NCBI GenBank assembly: GCA_963839365.1
Contig: CAWIUT010000001.1
Coordinates: forward strand, 558,001 to 622,000
Source of the DNA: DASSKA01 sp963839365
GTDB taxonomy: Bacteria > Actinomycetota > Actinomycetes > Propionibacteriales > Nocardioidaceae
DNA length: 64,000 nucleotides
Reading direction: 5' to 3'
The notes under the pieces are model-generated. The model had not been told where the DNA came from. It saw nothing but the letters and a program-made list of their open reading frames with translations, and did not search any database. A program made the translations under genes and the position numbers. Below, piece by piece: positions 56,714 to 64,000 of this stretch (position 1 is the stretch's first letter; every line of letters starts with the position of its first letter).

Positions 56714-57637
56714 TCAGGCCTCCTGTCCGGTGGGGGCCCCGGTGCTGCCGCCGTCGCCGGCCCCCTTGTTCTCGCCAGTGGCCTGACCAATGGTCTGACC
56801 CGTGGTGGGACCGGCGTTCTGACCCGTGCTCTGGGTCGGGGCAGCGGTCTGGGCCTCGCTGGTGCGCGATGAACGTTCCCCGCCACGTCCGCGGTCGGAG
56901 CGACCGGGACGGTCGCTGCGGCTGCCGCGGCTCGGACGGTCGCTGCCACGTCCGCGGCCACGACCCGGCGCCGCGGCCCGGGCGGCGGCCTGCGCCTCAC
57001 GCTCGGCGCGGGTGCCGGCGACCTCGCCCTTGTAGATCCACACCTTCACGCCGATCCGGCCGAAGGTGGTGCGGGCCTCGTAGAACCCGTAGTCGACGTC
57101 CGCTCGCAGAGTGTGCAGCGGGACCTGGCCCTCGCGGTAGAACTCCGAGCGGGACATCTCGGCGCCGCCGAGACGTCCGGAGCACTGGACCCGGACACCC
57201 TTGGCGCCACTGCGCATGGAGGTCTGGATCGCCTTGCGCATCGCCCGCCGGAACGCGACCCGGCCGGACAGCTGCTCGGCCACGCCCTGCGCGACGAGCT
57301 GCGCGTCGATCTCGGGGTTCTTGACCTCGAGGATGTTCAGCTGGATCTGCTTGCCGGTGAGCTTCTCCAGCTCACCGCGGATCCGGTCTGCCTCGGCCCC
57401 ACGGCGGCCGATCACGATGCCCGGCCGTGCGGTGTGGATGTCCACCCGCACCCGGTCCCGGGTGCGCTCGATCTCGACGCGGGAGATGCCGGCGCGCTCC
57501 ATGCCCTTGGACAGCAGCCGCCGGATGGCGACGTCCTCGCCCACGTAGGACTTGTAGAGCTTGTCGGCGTACCAGCGGCTCTTGTGGTCGGTGGAGATGC
57601 CGAGCCGGAAACCGTTCGGGTTGATCTTCTGGCCCAT
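56714..57637 (-). CDS. rpsC: 30S ribosomal protein S3, with long C-terminal extension
   Basis: 307 aa. The KH domain and body are normal: GQKINPNGFRLGISTDHKSR, ARPGIVIGRRGAEADRIRGE, LVAQGVAEQLSGRVAFRRAM and GFYEARTTFGRIGVKVWIYK. After about residue 215 comes a basic Arg/Gly/Ser stretch (GRGRGRGSDRPSRGSRSDRP) and then a Thr/Gly/Gln-rich tail with TTGQTIGQATGEN. The tail adds about 90 residues over E. coli S3. ATG 57637. Confidence 0.97.
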   Translation of the reverse strand: MGQKINPNGFRLGISTDHKSRWYADKLYKSYVGEDVAIRRLLSKGMERAGISRVEIERTRDRVRVDIHTARPGIVIGRRGAEADRIRGELEKLTGKQIQLNILEVKNPEIDAQLVAQGVAEQLSGRVAFRRAMRKAIQTSMRSGAKGVRVQCSGRLGGAEMSRSEFYREGQVPLHTLRADVDYGFYEARTTFGRIGVKVWIYKGEVAGTRAEREAQAAARAAAPGRGRGRGSDRPSRGSRSDRPGRSDRGRGGERSSRTSEAQTAAPTQSTGQNAGPTTGQTIGQATGENKGAGDGGSTGAPTGQEA

Positions 57638-57640
57638 GTG

Positions 57641-58123
57641 CTACTGCACCGCCTTCCGGCCGTTGTTCTTCTGCCCCTTGGAGGTCCTCCGCGACCGGCC
57701 GCCCTTGGCCTCGTCGGCACTCTCTTCGGGCACCGCAGGCTGCACCACCAGGGTGATGTGGCTGGTCCGCTTGTTGATCCGCGAGGCGCGGCCCTGCGCG
57801 CGGGGCCGCCAGCGCTTCATGGTCGGACCCTCGTCCACCATGGCCTTGCTGACCACCAGCGTGTCGCGGGCCAGGCCCTCGCTGCTCTCCGCGTTCGCCA
57901 CGGCGCTCGCGAGCACCTTGTACACGGTCTCGCTGGCCGCCTGCGGCGCGAACCGCAGCAGCGCCAGGGCGTCGTCGGCGGCCATGCCGCGCACCATGTC
58001 CACGACCCTGCGCGCCTTCATCGGACTGATCCGGACGAAGCGCGCGCACGCGAACGCGCCGGGCTCATCGCCCAGCAGGCTGTCACGACGGGCGCTCACC
58101 CGTGTCCGCTCCATTACGCTCAT
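57641..58123 (-). CDS. rplV: 50S ribosomal protein L22
   Basis: 160 aa: ARFVRISPMKARRVVDMVRG, ASETVYKVLASAVANAESSE and the tunnel-lining hairpin VDEGPTMKRWRPRAQGRASR with INKRTSHITLVV. A 28-residue polar extension ends the protein. ATG 58123 (MSVMERTR); an ATG three codons later is possible. Confidence 0.97.
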   Translation of the reverse strand: MSVMERTRVSARRDSLLGDEPGAFACARFVRISPMKARRVVDMVRGMAADDALALLRFAPQAASETVYKVLASAVANAESSEGLARDTLVVSKAMVDEGPTMKRWRPRAQGRASRINKRTSHITLVVQPAVPEESADEAKGGRSRRTSKGQKNNGRKAVQ

Positions 58124-58164
58124 CTGCTCGATTCCTCGACTTGTCTCGTCGGCCGCACGCCGCG

Positions 58165-58446
58165 TCAGCGGCGACGAGCCTTACGGTCGTCCTTGACGTG
58201 CCCGCGGTAGGTGCGGGTCGGGGCGAACTCGCCCAGCTTGTGACCCACCATCGCGTCGGTCACGAACACCGGGACGTGCTTGCGACCGTCGTGCACCGCG
58301 ACCGTGTGGCCGATCATGGCCGGCACGATCATCGAGCGCCGCGACCAGGTCTTGATCACGTTGTGGGTGCCCTTCTCGTTCTGCGCGTCCACCTTCTTCA
58401 TCAGGTGGTCGTCGACGAAAGGCCCCTTCTTCAGGCTGCGTGGCAT
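58165..58446 (-). CDS. rpsS: 30S ribosomal protein S19
   Basis: 93 aa: MPRSLKKGPFVDDHLMKKVD, TWSRRSMIVPAMIGHTVAVH, DGRKHVPVFVTDAMVGHKLG and EFAPTRTYRGHVKDDRKARR. ATG 58446. Confidence 0.98.
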   Translation of the reverse strand: MPRSLKKGPFVDDHLMKKVDAQNEKGTHNVIKTWSRRSMIVPAMIGHTVAVHDGRKHVPVFVTDAMVGHKLGEFAPTRTYRGHVKDDRKARRR

Positions 58447-58464
58447 GTGTCCTCAGAACCTTTC

Positions 58465-59298
58465 TCAGCGGCGCTTGCCGGACTTGCGACGACGGACGAT
58501 GAGGGCGTCGGAGGCCTTCTGCCGACGGGTACGTCCCTCCGGCTTGCCCCACGGGGACACCGGGTGGCGGCCACCCGAGGTCTTGCCCTCACCACCACCG
58601 TGCGGGTGGTCGACCGGGTTCATCACGACACCGCGGACGGTGGGGCGCTTGCCCTTCCAGCGCATCCGGCCGGCCTTGCCCCAGCTGATGTTCGACTGCT
58701 CGGCGTTGCCGACCTCGCCGATGGTGGCGCGGCAGCGCACGTCGACGTACCGCATCTCACCCGACGGCATCCGCAGCTGGGCCCGGCTGCCCTCCTTGGC
58801 GACGAGCTGGGCGGAGATGCCCGCCGAGCGGGCGATCTTCGCGCCGCCACCCGGTCGCAGCTCGATGCAGTGCACCGTGGTGCCGACCGGGATGTTGCGC
58901 AACGGAAGGTTGTTGCCCGGCTTGATGTCCGCGCCCGGACCTGCCTCGACCGCTGCGCCCTGGGCCAGGCCGTGGGGAGCGATGATGTAGCGCTTCTCGC
59001 CGTCGGCGTAGTGCAGCAGCGCGATCCGGGCAGTGCGGTTCGGGTCGTACTCGATGTGCGCGACCTTGGCCGGCACCCCGTCCTTGTCGTAGCGGCGGAA
59101 GTCGACGACCCGGTACGCGCGCTTGTGTCCACCGCCCTGGTGCCGGGTGGTGATCCGTCCCTGGTTGTTGCGGCCGCCCTTCTTGGGCAGCGGCTTGACC
59201 AGCGACTTCTCCGGCGTCGTCCGGGTCACCTCGACGAAGTCGGCGACCGACGAGCCGCGACGGCCCGGGGTGGTCGGCTTGTACTTACGGATTGCCAT
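58465..59298 (-). CDS. rplB: 50S ribosomal protein L2
   Basis: 277 aa: AIRKYKPTTPGRRGSSVADF, NNQGRITTRHQGGGHKRAYR, the SH3-like core and the peptidyl-transferase-proximal VRGVVMNPVDHPHGGGEGKT with SGGRHPVSPWG. ATG 59298. Confidence 0.98.
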   Translation of the reverse strand: MAIRKYKPTTPGRRGSSVADFVEVTRTTPEKSLVKPLPKKGGRNNQGRITTRHQGGGHKRAYRVVDFRRYDKDGVPAKVAHIEYDPNRTARIALLHYADGEKRYIIAPHGLAQGAAVEAGPGADIKPGNNLPLRNIPVGTTVHCIELRPGGGAKIARSAGISAQLVAKEGSRAQLRMPSGEMRYVDVRCRATIGEVGNAEQSNISWGKAGRMRWKGKRPTVRGVVMNPVDHPHGGGEGKTSGGRHPVSPWGKPEGRTRRQKASDALIVRRRKSGKRR

Positions 59299-59333
59299 GG
59301 TCTAGATCCTCAGCTCTGCTCGTCACCGCCCGG

Positions 59334-59639
59334 TCAGGAGACCGGACCCCCGAAGATGTCGATCCGGTCGCCCTGGGCGAGGCTGACGACCGCGCGCTTG
59401 GTGTCGGCGCGCTTGCCCATCCCGTAGCGGGTACGGCGTGCCTTGCCCGGCCGGTTCAGGGTGTTGACCCCGGTCACCTTCACGTTGAACACCTTCTCGA
59501 CCGCGATCTTGATCTCGGTCTTGTTCGCGTCCGGACGGACCAGGAAGGTGTACTTGTTGGCGTCGAGCAGGCCGTAGCTCTTCTCGCTCACGACCGGCGC
59601 GAGCAGTACGTCGCGGTGGTCCTTGTGAAAGTTGCTCAT
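59334..59639 (-). CDS. rplW: 50S ribosomal protein L23
   Basis: 101 aa, tunnel-exit protein that docks trigger factor and SRP: VLLAPVVSEKSYGLLDANKY, TFLVRPDANKTEIKIAVEKV and RPGKARRTRYGMGKRADTKR. The ATG at 59639 overlaps the rplD stop as ATGA. Confidence 0.97.
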   Translation of the reverse strand: MSNFHKDHRDVLLAPVVSEKSYGLLDANKYTFLVRPDANKTEIKIAVEKVFNVKVTGVNTLNRPGKARRTRYGMGKRADTKRAVVSLAQGDRIDIFGGPVS

Positions 59640-60271
59640 GCGTCAGAACCCTCCTTCGGCCCGGCCACGAACGCGTCGAACGCGTCCTTGGTGAACACCA
59701 CGTCGTCGCTGACCAGCACGTCGTAGGTGTTCAGCTGGTCGACGGCCAGGATGTGCACGGTGTCCACGTTGCGCAGCGACAGCCAGGTGACCTCATCGGT
59801 CCGCTCCAGCACGACCAGCGCGCGCGGAGACTCGGTCACCCCGGTAAGCACCTGCAGTGCCGACTTGGTGCTCGGACGGTCGCCGGACACGAAGCCCTCG
59901 ACCACGTGCACCCGGCCGGCGCGGGCCCGGTCGGACAGCGCGCCGCGCAGGGCGGCTGCCTTCATCTTCTTCGGGGTCCGCTGGGTGTAGCTGCGCGGCG
60001 TCGGACCGTGCACCGTGCCGCCGCCTGCGAACTGCGGCGCGCGCACCGAGCCCTGTCGGGCGCGGCCGGTGCCCTTCTGCCGGTACGGCTTGCGGCCACC
60101 ACCGCGAACCTCGCCACGGGTCTTCGTGTCGTGGGTGCCCTGGCGGGCGGCGGCCTGCTGGGCCACCACGACCTGGTGGATCAACGGCACGTTGACCTGG
60201 ACGTCGAAGATCTCGGCGGGCAGGTCCACGTCGACCACGCCAGGGGTGTTGCCGGTTGTCGAGGCGGGCAT
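59636..60271 (-). CDS. rplD: 50S ribosomal protein L4
   Basis: 211 aa. The tunnel-constriction loop is RQGTHDTKTRGEVRGGGRKP then YRQKGTGRARQGSVRAPQFA and GGTVHGPTPRSYTQRTPKKM. E. coli L4 also represses the S10 operon through its leader; whether that holds here is unknown, but the leader at 61271-61600 is long. ATG 60271. Confidence 0.97.
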   Translation of the reverse strand: MPASTTGNTPGVVDVDLPAEIFDVQVNVPLIHQVVVAQQAAARQGTHDTKTRGEVRGGGRKPYRQKGTGRARQGSVRAPQFAGGGTVHGPTPRSYTQRTPKKMKAAALRGALSDRARAGRVHVVEGFVSGDRPSTKSALQVLTGVTESPRALVVLERTDEVTWLSLRNVDTVHILAVDQLNTYDVLVSDDVVFTKDAFDAFVAGPKEGSDA

Positions 60272-60273
60272 CG

Positions 60274-60948
60274 TCAGGCCTCCTTGACGGTCTGGGCGGA
60301 CGACTTGGCGGACGAGCGGATGACCAGCAGGCTGCCCTTCGGACCCGGCACGGCGCCCTTGAGCAGGATCAGGCCCTTCTCGGCGTCGACCGCGTGCACG
60401 GAGACGTTCTGGGTGGTCACCGGGACACCGCCCATGCGACCGGCCATCCGCACACCCTTGAAGACACGGCCCGGGGTGGCGCAGGCGCCGATCGAACCGG
60501 GCTTGCGGTGGTTGCGGTGCGCACCGTGGGAGGCGGAGACCCCGGAGAAGCCGTGCCGCTTCATGGTGCCGGCGAAGCCCTTGCCCTTGCTGGTGCCGGT
60601 CACGTCGACCTCGTCACCGGGGGCGAACATCTCCGGGCTCAGCTCCTGGCCCACGGCGTAGGACGCCGCGTCGGAGGTGCGGATCTCCACCACGTGCCGG
60701 CGGGGTGTCACGCCGGCCTTGGCGAAGTGGCCGCCCAGCGGCTTGGTCACCTTGCGGCCGTCTACCTCGCCGAAGCCGATCTGGACCGCGTTGTAGCCGT
60801 CGGTCTCGGGCTGGCGGACCTGGGTGACCACGTTCGTCCCCGCTGCGATCACGGTGACGGGCACGACGCGGTTGTTCTCGTCCCAGGTCTGGGTCATGCC
60901 GAGCTTGGTGCCCAGCAGCCCACGGACGTTGCGTTCAAAAGTGCTCAT
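60274..60948 (-). CDS. rplC: 50S ribosomal protein L3
   Basis: 224 aa: RGLLGTKLGMTQTWDENNRV, VPVTVIAAGTNVVTQVRQPE, KGKGFAGTMKRHGFSGVSAS with HGAHRNHRKPGSIGACATPG and RMAGRMGGVPVTTQNVSVHA. The ATG at 60948 begins MSTFERNVRG; upstream open frame in the 13-base gap to rpsJ is not used. Confidence 0.97.
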   Translation of the reverse strand: MSTFERNVRGLLGTKLGMTQTWDENNRVVPVTVIAAGTNVVTQVRQPETDGYNAVQIGFGEVDGRKVTKPLGGHFAKAGVTPRRHVVEIRTSDAASYAVGQELSPEMFAPGDEVDVTGTSKGKGFAGTMKRHGFSGVSASHGAHRNHRKPGSIGACATPGRVFKGVRMAGRMGGVPVTTQNVSVHAVDAEKGLILLKGAVPGPKGSLLVIRSSAKSSAQTVKEA

Positions 60949-60961
60949 GGAACTCGCGCCT

Positions 60962-61270
60962 TCAGAGCTTGATCTCGATGTCGACGCCTGCAGGAAGGTC
61001 CAGCCGCATGAGCGAGTCGACCGTCTTGGGAGTCGGGTCGATGATGTCGATGAGGCGCTTGTGGGTGCGCATCTCGAAGTGCTCGCGACTGTCCTTGTAC
61101 TTGTGCGGCGACCGGATGACACAGTAGACGTTCTTCTCGGTCGGTAGGGGCACAGGGCCGGCCACCTTGGCGCCCGTGCGCGTGACCGTGTCCACGATCT
61201 TGCGGGCGGAGGTGTCGATCACCTCGTGGTCGTAGGCCTTGAGCCTGATGCGGATCTTCTGTCCCGCCAT
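60962..61270 (-). CDS. rpsJ: 30S ribosomal protein S10
   Basis: 102 aa, also the NusB/NusG partner in antitermination (NusE). AGQKIRIRLKAYDHEVIDTS, VTRTGAKVAGPVPLPTEKNV and the signature YCVIRSPHKYKDSREHFEMR then THKRLIDIIDPTPKTVDSLM. ATG 61270. First gene of the S10 cluster, preceded by 330 bases without a gene. Confidence 0.98.
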   Translation of the reverse strand: MAGQKIRIRLKAYDHEVIDTSARKIVDTVTRTGAKVAGPVPLPTEKNVYCVIRSPHKYKDSREHFEMRTHKRLIDIIDPTPKTVDSLMRLDLPAGVDIEIKL

Positions 61271-61600
61271 AGCTCGTTACTCGTCCTCTACTTGTCCTGA
61301 GCCGAAGCTCGTCCGGGCAAAACTGTCTGGTCCGGCTGTGCGATCCGGTCGGACCGACTGCCATGCTCCCTCTCCGACCCCCGGGGTCGGGCGTGTCGTG
61401 CTGTGCTCGACACGCACACCACCACTGGGTTGGTGTTGGAGTGGTCCCGGCCGTGGCCGGGTCGTCAGGGTCTCCTGGTGCGGCACGGGCGCAACGCGAC
61501 CCCCGCGATCAGGACTGCCTGTGGAGTGGTCAACCATGCCCGCGCCCCGGCAACCCCGCCGGAGCAACCGGACTATCTTGTCAGAGACCCGGTGGCGAGA
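61271..61600 (-). promoter_or_regulatory. S10 operon upstream region: long structured leader
   Basis: No gene is supported here. On the minus strand a GATAGT (61572-61577) in the local AT-rich TGACAAGATAGTCC patch is the best -10 candidate; no good -35 is seen. The transcript would have about 290 bases before rpsJ. Stem-loops in it: CCGACCCC/GGGGTCGG (61374-61390), GCGTGTCG/CGACACGC (61391-61415, 9-base loop), CCCGGCC/GGCCGGG (61446-61461) and GGTCCG/CGGACC (61329-61355). The region could hold ribosomal-protein feedback structures; open frames inside it lack ribosome sites and family features. Confidence 0.5.
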
Positions 61601-62353
61601 TCAAATCGCCTCCGGCCGTCTCCGGTAGACCAGGTCGGTGATCGGCCTGCCCTCCCGGATGCCGCGCCGCTCGAAGCGGGTCACCGGTCGTTCGGACCAC
61701 CGCGGCGCGGGCCCGTGGTACTCGTTCTCGAAGGCGGGCTCGGCGTCGAGCACCGCCTGCATCTGCGCCGCGTAGTCCGGCCAGTCGGTGGCCAGCCGCC
61801 ACGGCGCGCCGGGCAGCAGCCGGGAAGCGGCCACGGCGGCGAAGCCGGGCGTGACCAGCCGACGCTTGCGGTGCCGGGTCTTGGGCCAGGGGTCGGGGAA
61901 GAAGGTCCACAGCTCACTGAGGCTCTCCGGCCCCAGCAGGTGCTCCACGGACCAGACCGCGTCGACACCGGCCAGCCGCACGTTGTCCACTTCGGCGCGC
62001 TCCAGCCGCATCATGGTCTGCGCGACGCCGGGGCGCCACACCTCGAACGCGAGCACGTTGTACGTCGGGCGCGCGGCCGCCAGGGCCGCGGTCGACTCCC
62101 CGATCCCGGGGCCCACCTCGACGATCAGGGGAGCCTCCCGGCCGAACCACGCGGTGAGGTCGAAGCCCGGGTCGTCGACCGCGTGCTCGGGTATCCACCA
62201 CCGACCCGCCAGCCGCCGCCAGGCCGCGGCCTGCGCGTCCGTCAGCCGGCTGCCCCGCCGCGCGTAGCTGAGCACCTCTCGGATCCGACGGCCCTCGCCG
62301 GTCCGGCCGGTGTGCGGCCGCGCCGCCCCCGTGCGACCGCCCGACTGCTGCAC
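61601..62353 (-). CDS. trmB: tRNA (guanine-N7-)-methyltransferase
   Basis: 250 aa; methylates G46 in tRNA. SAM-binding IVEVGPGIGESTAALAAARP and the hallmark LWTFFPDPWPKTRHRKRRLV; then TDWPDYAAQMQAVL and the terminal TRFERRGIREGRPITDLVYR. The GTG at 62353 is chosen for the strong GGAGGAGG 5 bases upstream; the frame stays open far beyond (to 63085), and a GTG at 62371 is an alternative. Read towards rpsJ, so its stop lies near the S10 promoter region. Confidence 0.93.
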   Translation of the reverse strand: MQQSGGRTGAARPHTGRTGEGRRIREVLSYARRGSRLTDAQAAAWRRLAGRWWIPEHAVDDPGFDLTAWFGREAPLIVEVGPGIGESTAALAAARPTYNVLAFEVWRPGVAQTMMRLERAEVDNVRLAGVDAVWSVEHLLGPESLSELWTFFPDPWPKTRHRKRRLVTPGFAAVAASRLLPGAPWRLATDWPDYAAQMQAVLDAEPAFENEYHGPAPRWSERPVTRFERRGIREGRPITDLVYRRRPEAI

Positions 62354-62503
62354 CGTGTCCTCCTCCGCCACGTCGGCTCCCACGTCCGGCCATTGTGGTC
62401 GAACCGGCCCGCCCGTCCAAAACAGGCTCCGGCCGGGGCCCGACGGCTCTGGTAGCCCCGGGCACGTCGCCCTAGGGTGACCGAGGACAGAGGGAGGCGG
62501 GCC

Positions 62504-62968
62504 ATGGACCACCAGGTGCGCATCGAGCGCCGTCCGGCACAGCACGTCGCGGCGGTGCGGTTCCCCACCACGCCGGCCGAGCTCGGGCTGAAGATGGCGT
62601 CGGCGTTCGCGGAGGTGATGGCGTCCCTCGACCGGCGCGACGTGGCACCCGCCGGCCCGCCGCTCGCCTACTACCAGCAGCAGGGCGACGGGTTCTCGGT
62701 CGCCGCCGGCTTCCCCGTCGACCGTGAGCTGGACCCCGACGGCCCGGTGATCACCGTCCGGCTGCCGGCGGCGGAGGTGGTCACCACCACCCATGTCGGC
62801 CGCTACCAGGACCTGCCGCGGGCCTACGCCGCGCTGGCCCGGCAGGCGCAGAAGCAGGGCCGGCAGACCGACGACAGCGGCGGCATGTGGGAGGAGTACC
62901 AGAGCCCGCCGGGAACGCCGGAGGACCGGACCCGGACGGTGGTCTACTGGCCGCTCAAACCCTCCTGA
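62504..62968 (+). CDS. GyrI-like small-molecule-binding domain protein
   Basis: 154 aa stand-alone SHV/GyrI-type domain: RIERRPAQHVAAVRFPTTPA, YYQQQGDGFSVAAGFPVDRE, VVTTTHVGRYQDLPRAYAAL and the terminal MWEEYQSPPGTPEDRTRTVV ending YWPLKPS. The Glu-Tyr pair near the end is characteristic of the ligand pocket. No DNA-binding domain is attached. The ATG at 62504 has GGGAGG 6 bases upstream; a GTG at 62477 would add nine residues. Confidence 0.85.
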   Translation: MDHQVRIERRPAQHVAAVRFPTTPAELGLKMASAFAEVMASLDRRDVAPAGPPLAYYQQQGDGFSVAAGFPVDRELDPDGPVITVRLPAAEVVTTTHVGRYQDLPRAYAALARQAQKQGRQTDDSGGMWEEYQSPPGTPEDRTRTVVYWPLKPS

Positions 62969-62971
62969 ACG

Positions 62972-63006
62972 CGAGAGGCCCGCACCGGGTAGGTGCGGGC
63001 CTCTCG
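62972..63006. terminator. Bidirectional terminator between the GyrI-like gene and tuf
   Basis: A perfect 15-bp stem (62972-62986 with 62992-63006) and a 5-base loop GGGTA, beginning 4 bases after the GyrI-like stop and 33 bases from the tuf stop. It is the most stable hairpin seen in the window. Convergent placement fits termination from both sides. Confidence 0.85.
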
Positions 63007-63013
63007 GAGGGTC

Positions 63014-63036
63014 CACGGGGAGCGGAGCCCCCCGTG
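63014..63036 (-). repeat. Recurrent intergenic hairpin, copy C (after tuf)
   Basis: CACGGGG / CCCCGTG arms around AGCGGAGCC, two bases from the tuf stop, so the first element a tuf transcript meets. Less perfect than copies A and B but with the same GTCCACGGGG start. Confidence 0.6.
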
Positions 63037-63038
63037 TG

Positions 63039-64000
<962 letters not shown>

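Noticed and set aside
61277..61567. Small minus-strand open frame of 96 codons upstream of rpsJ
   Set aside because: No ribosome site, low-complexity Arg/Gly/Pro content, and overlap with inverted repeats; treated as leader RNA.
62972..63006. Possible small structured RNA gene
   Set aside because: A single perfect stem-loop between convergent genes is fully explained as a terminator.

Overview
The window is high-GC DNA that reads as a chromosome segment of a mycothiol-producing actinobacterium. The evidence is an S-(hydroxymethyl)mycothiol dehydrogenase, a GroEL with a His-rich tail beside GroES under tandem CIRCE operators, a short-LID adenylate kinase, a zinc-type S14, many GTG starts and the actinobacterial ribosomal gene order. 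Family-level placement (Nocardioidaceae or another Propionibacteriales group) is inference. No rRNA, tRNA, CRISPR array or insertion sequence was seen. The left edge cuts guaB and the right edge cuts tuf.

Layout. 1-5.3 kb: guaB (partial), an RsbW-like ATPase, groES-groEL with CIRCE control, and a divergent THUMP-like methyltransferase. 5.3-7.2 kb: an HhH-GPD protein and a SigE-family sigma factor broken by one frameshift, overlapped by a possible membrane partner. 7.3-11.6 kb: treZ and treY (trehalose from alpha-glucan). 11.6-14.4 kb: mycothiol-dependent formaldehyde dehydrogenase with a metallo-hydrolase, and a CaCA exchanger. 14.4-23.7 kb: a compact minus-strand run carrying the t6A genes (tsaD, tsaB, tsaE) with rimI, then alr, nnr, acpS and glmS. 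23.8-29.8 kb: coaA, a DUF389 protein, glmM, rpsI-rplM and citrate synthase. 29.9-35.1 kb: the main accessory island, which looks like a nitrite/nitric oxide module: a hemerythrin-DUF2249 protein, a divergent HTH regulator with three C-terminal cysteines, a polytopic NnrS-like protein and a membrane-anchored copper nitrite reductase fused to an extra cupredoxin. 35.2-44.3 kb: HAD hydrolase, ABC-F ATPase, pyruvate phosphate dikinase, aldo/keto reductase, a Clp-N protein with a small HTH regulator under tandem palindromes, an RsmC-like methyltransferase and truA. 44.4-61.3 kb: alpha, spc and S10 ribosomal clusters, continuous on the minus strand from rpsJ down to rplQ and including secY, adk, map and infA. 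61.3-64 kb: a long structured S10 leader, trmB, a GyrI-like protein and the 3' part of tuf.

Most of the window is housekeeping. The parts worth following are the nitrite/NO island with its AT-rich divergent operator, the HTH/Clp-N pair with two near-identical palindromes over an apparent leaderless promoter, the frameshifted sigma factor, recurrent in-frame short tandem repeats in otherwise conserved enzymes (treY twice, tsaB, map, the sigma linker), and a recurrent CACGGGG-type hairpin in three intergenic gaps.
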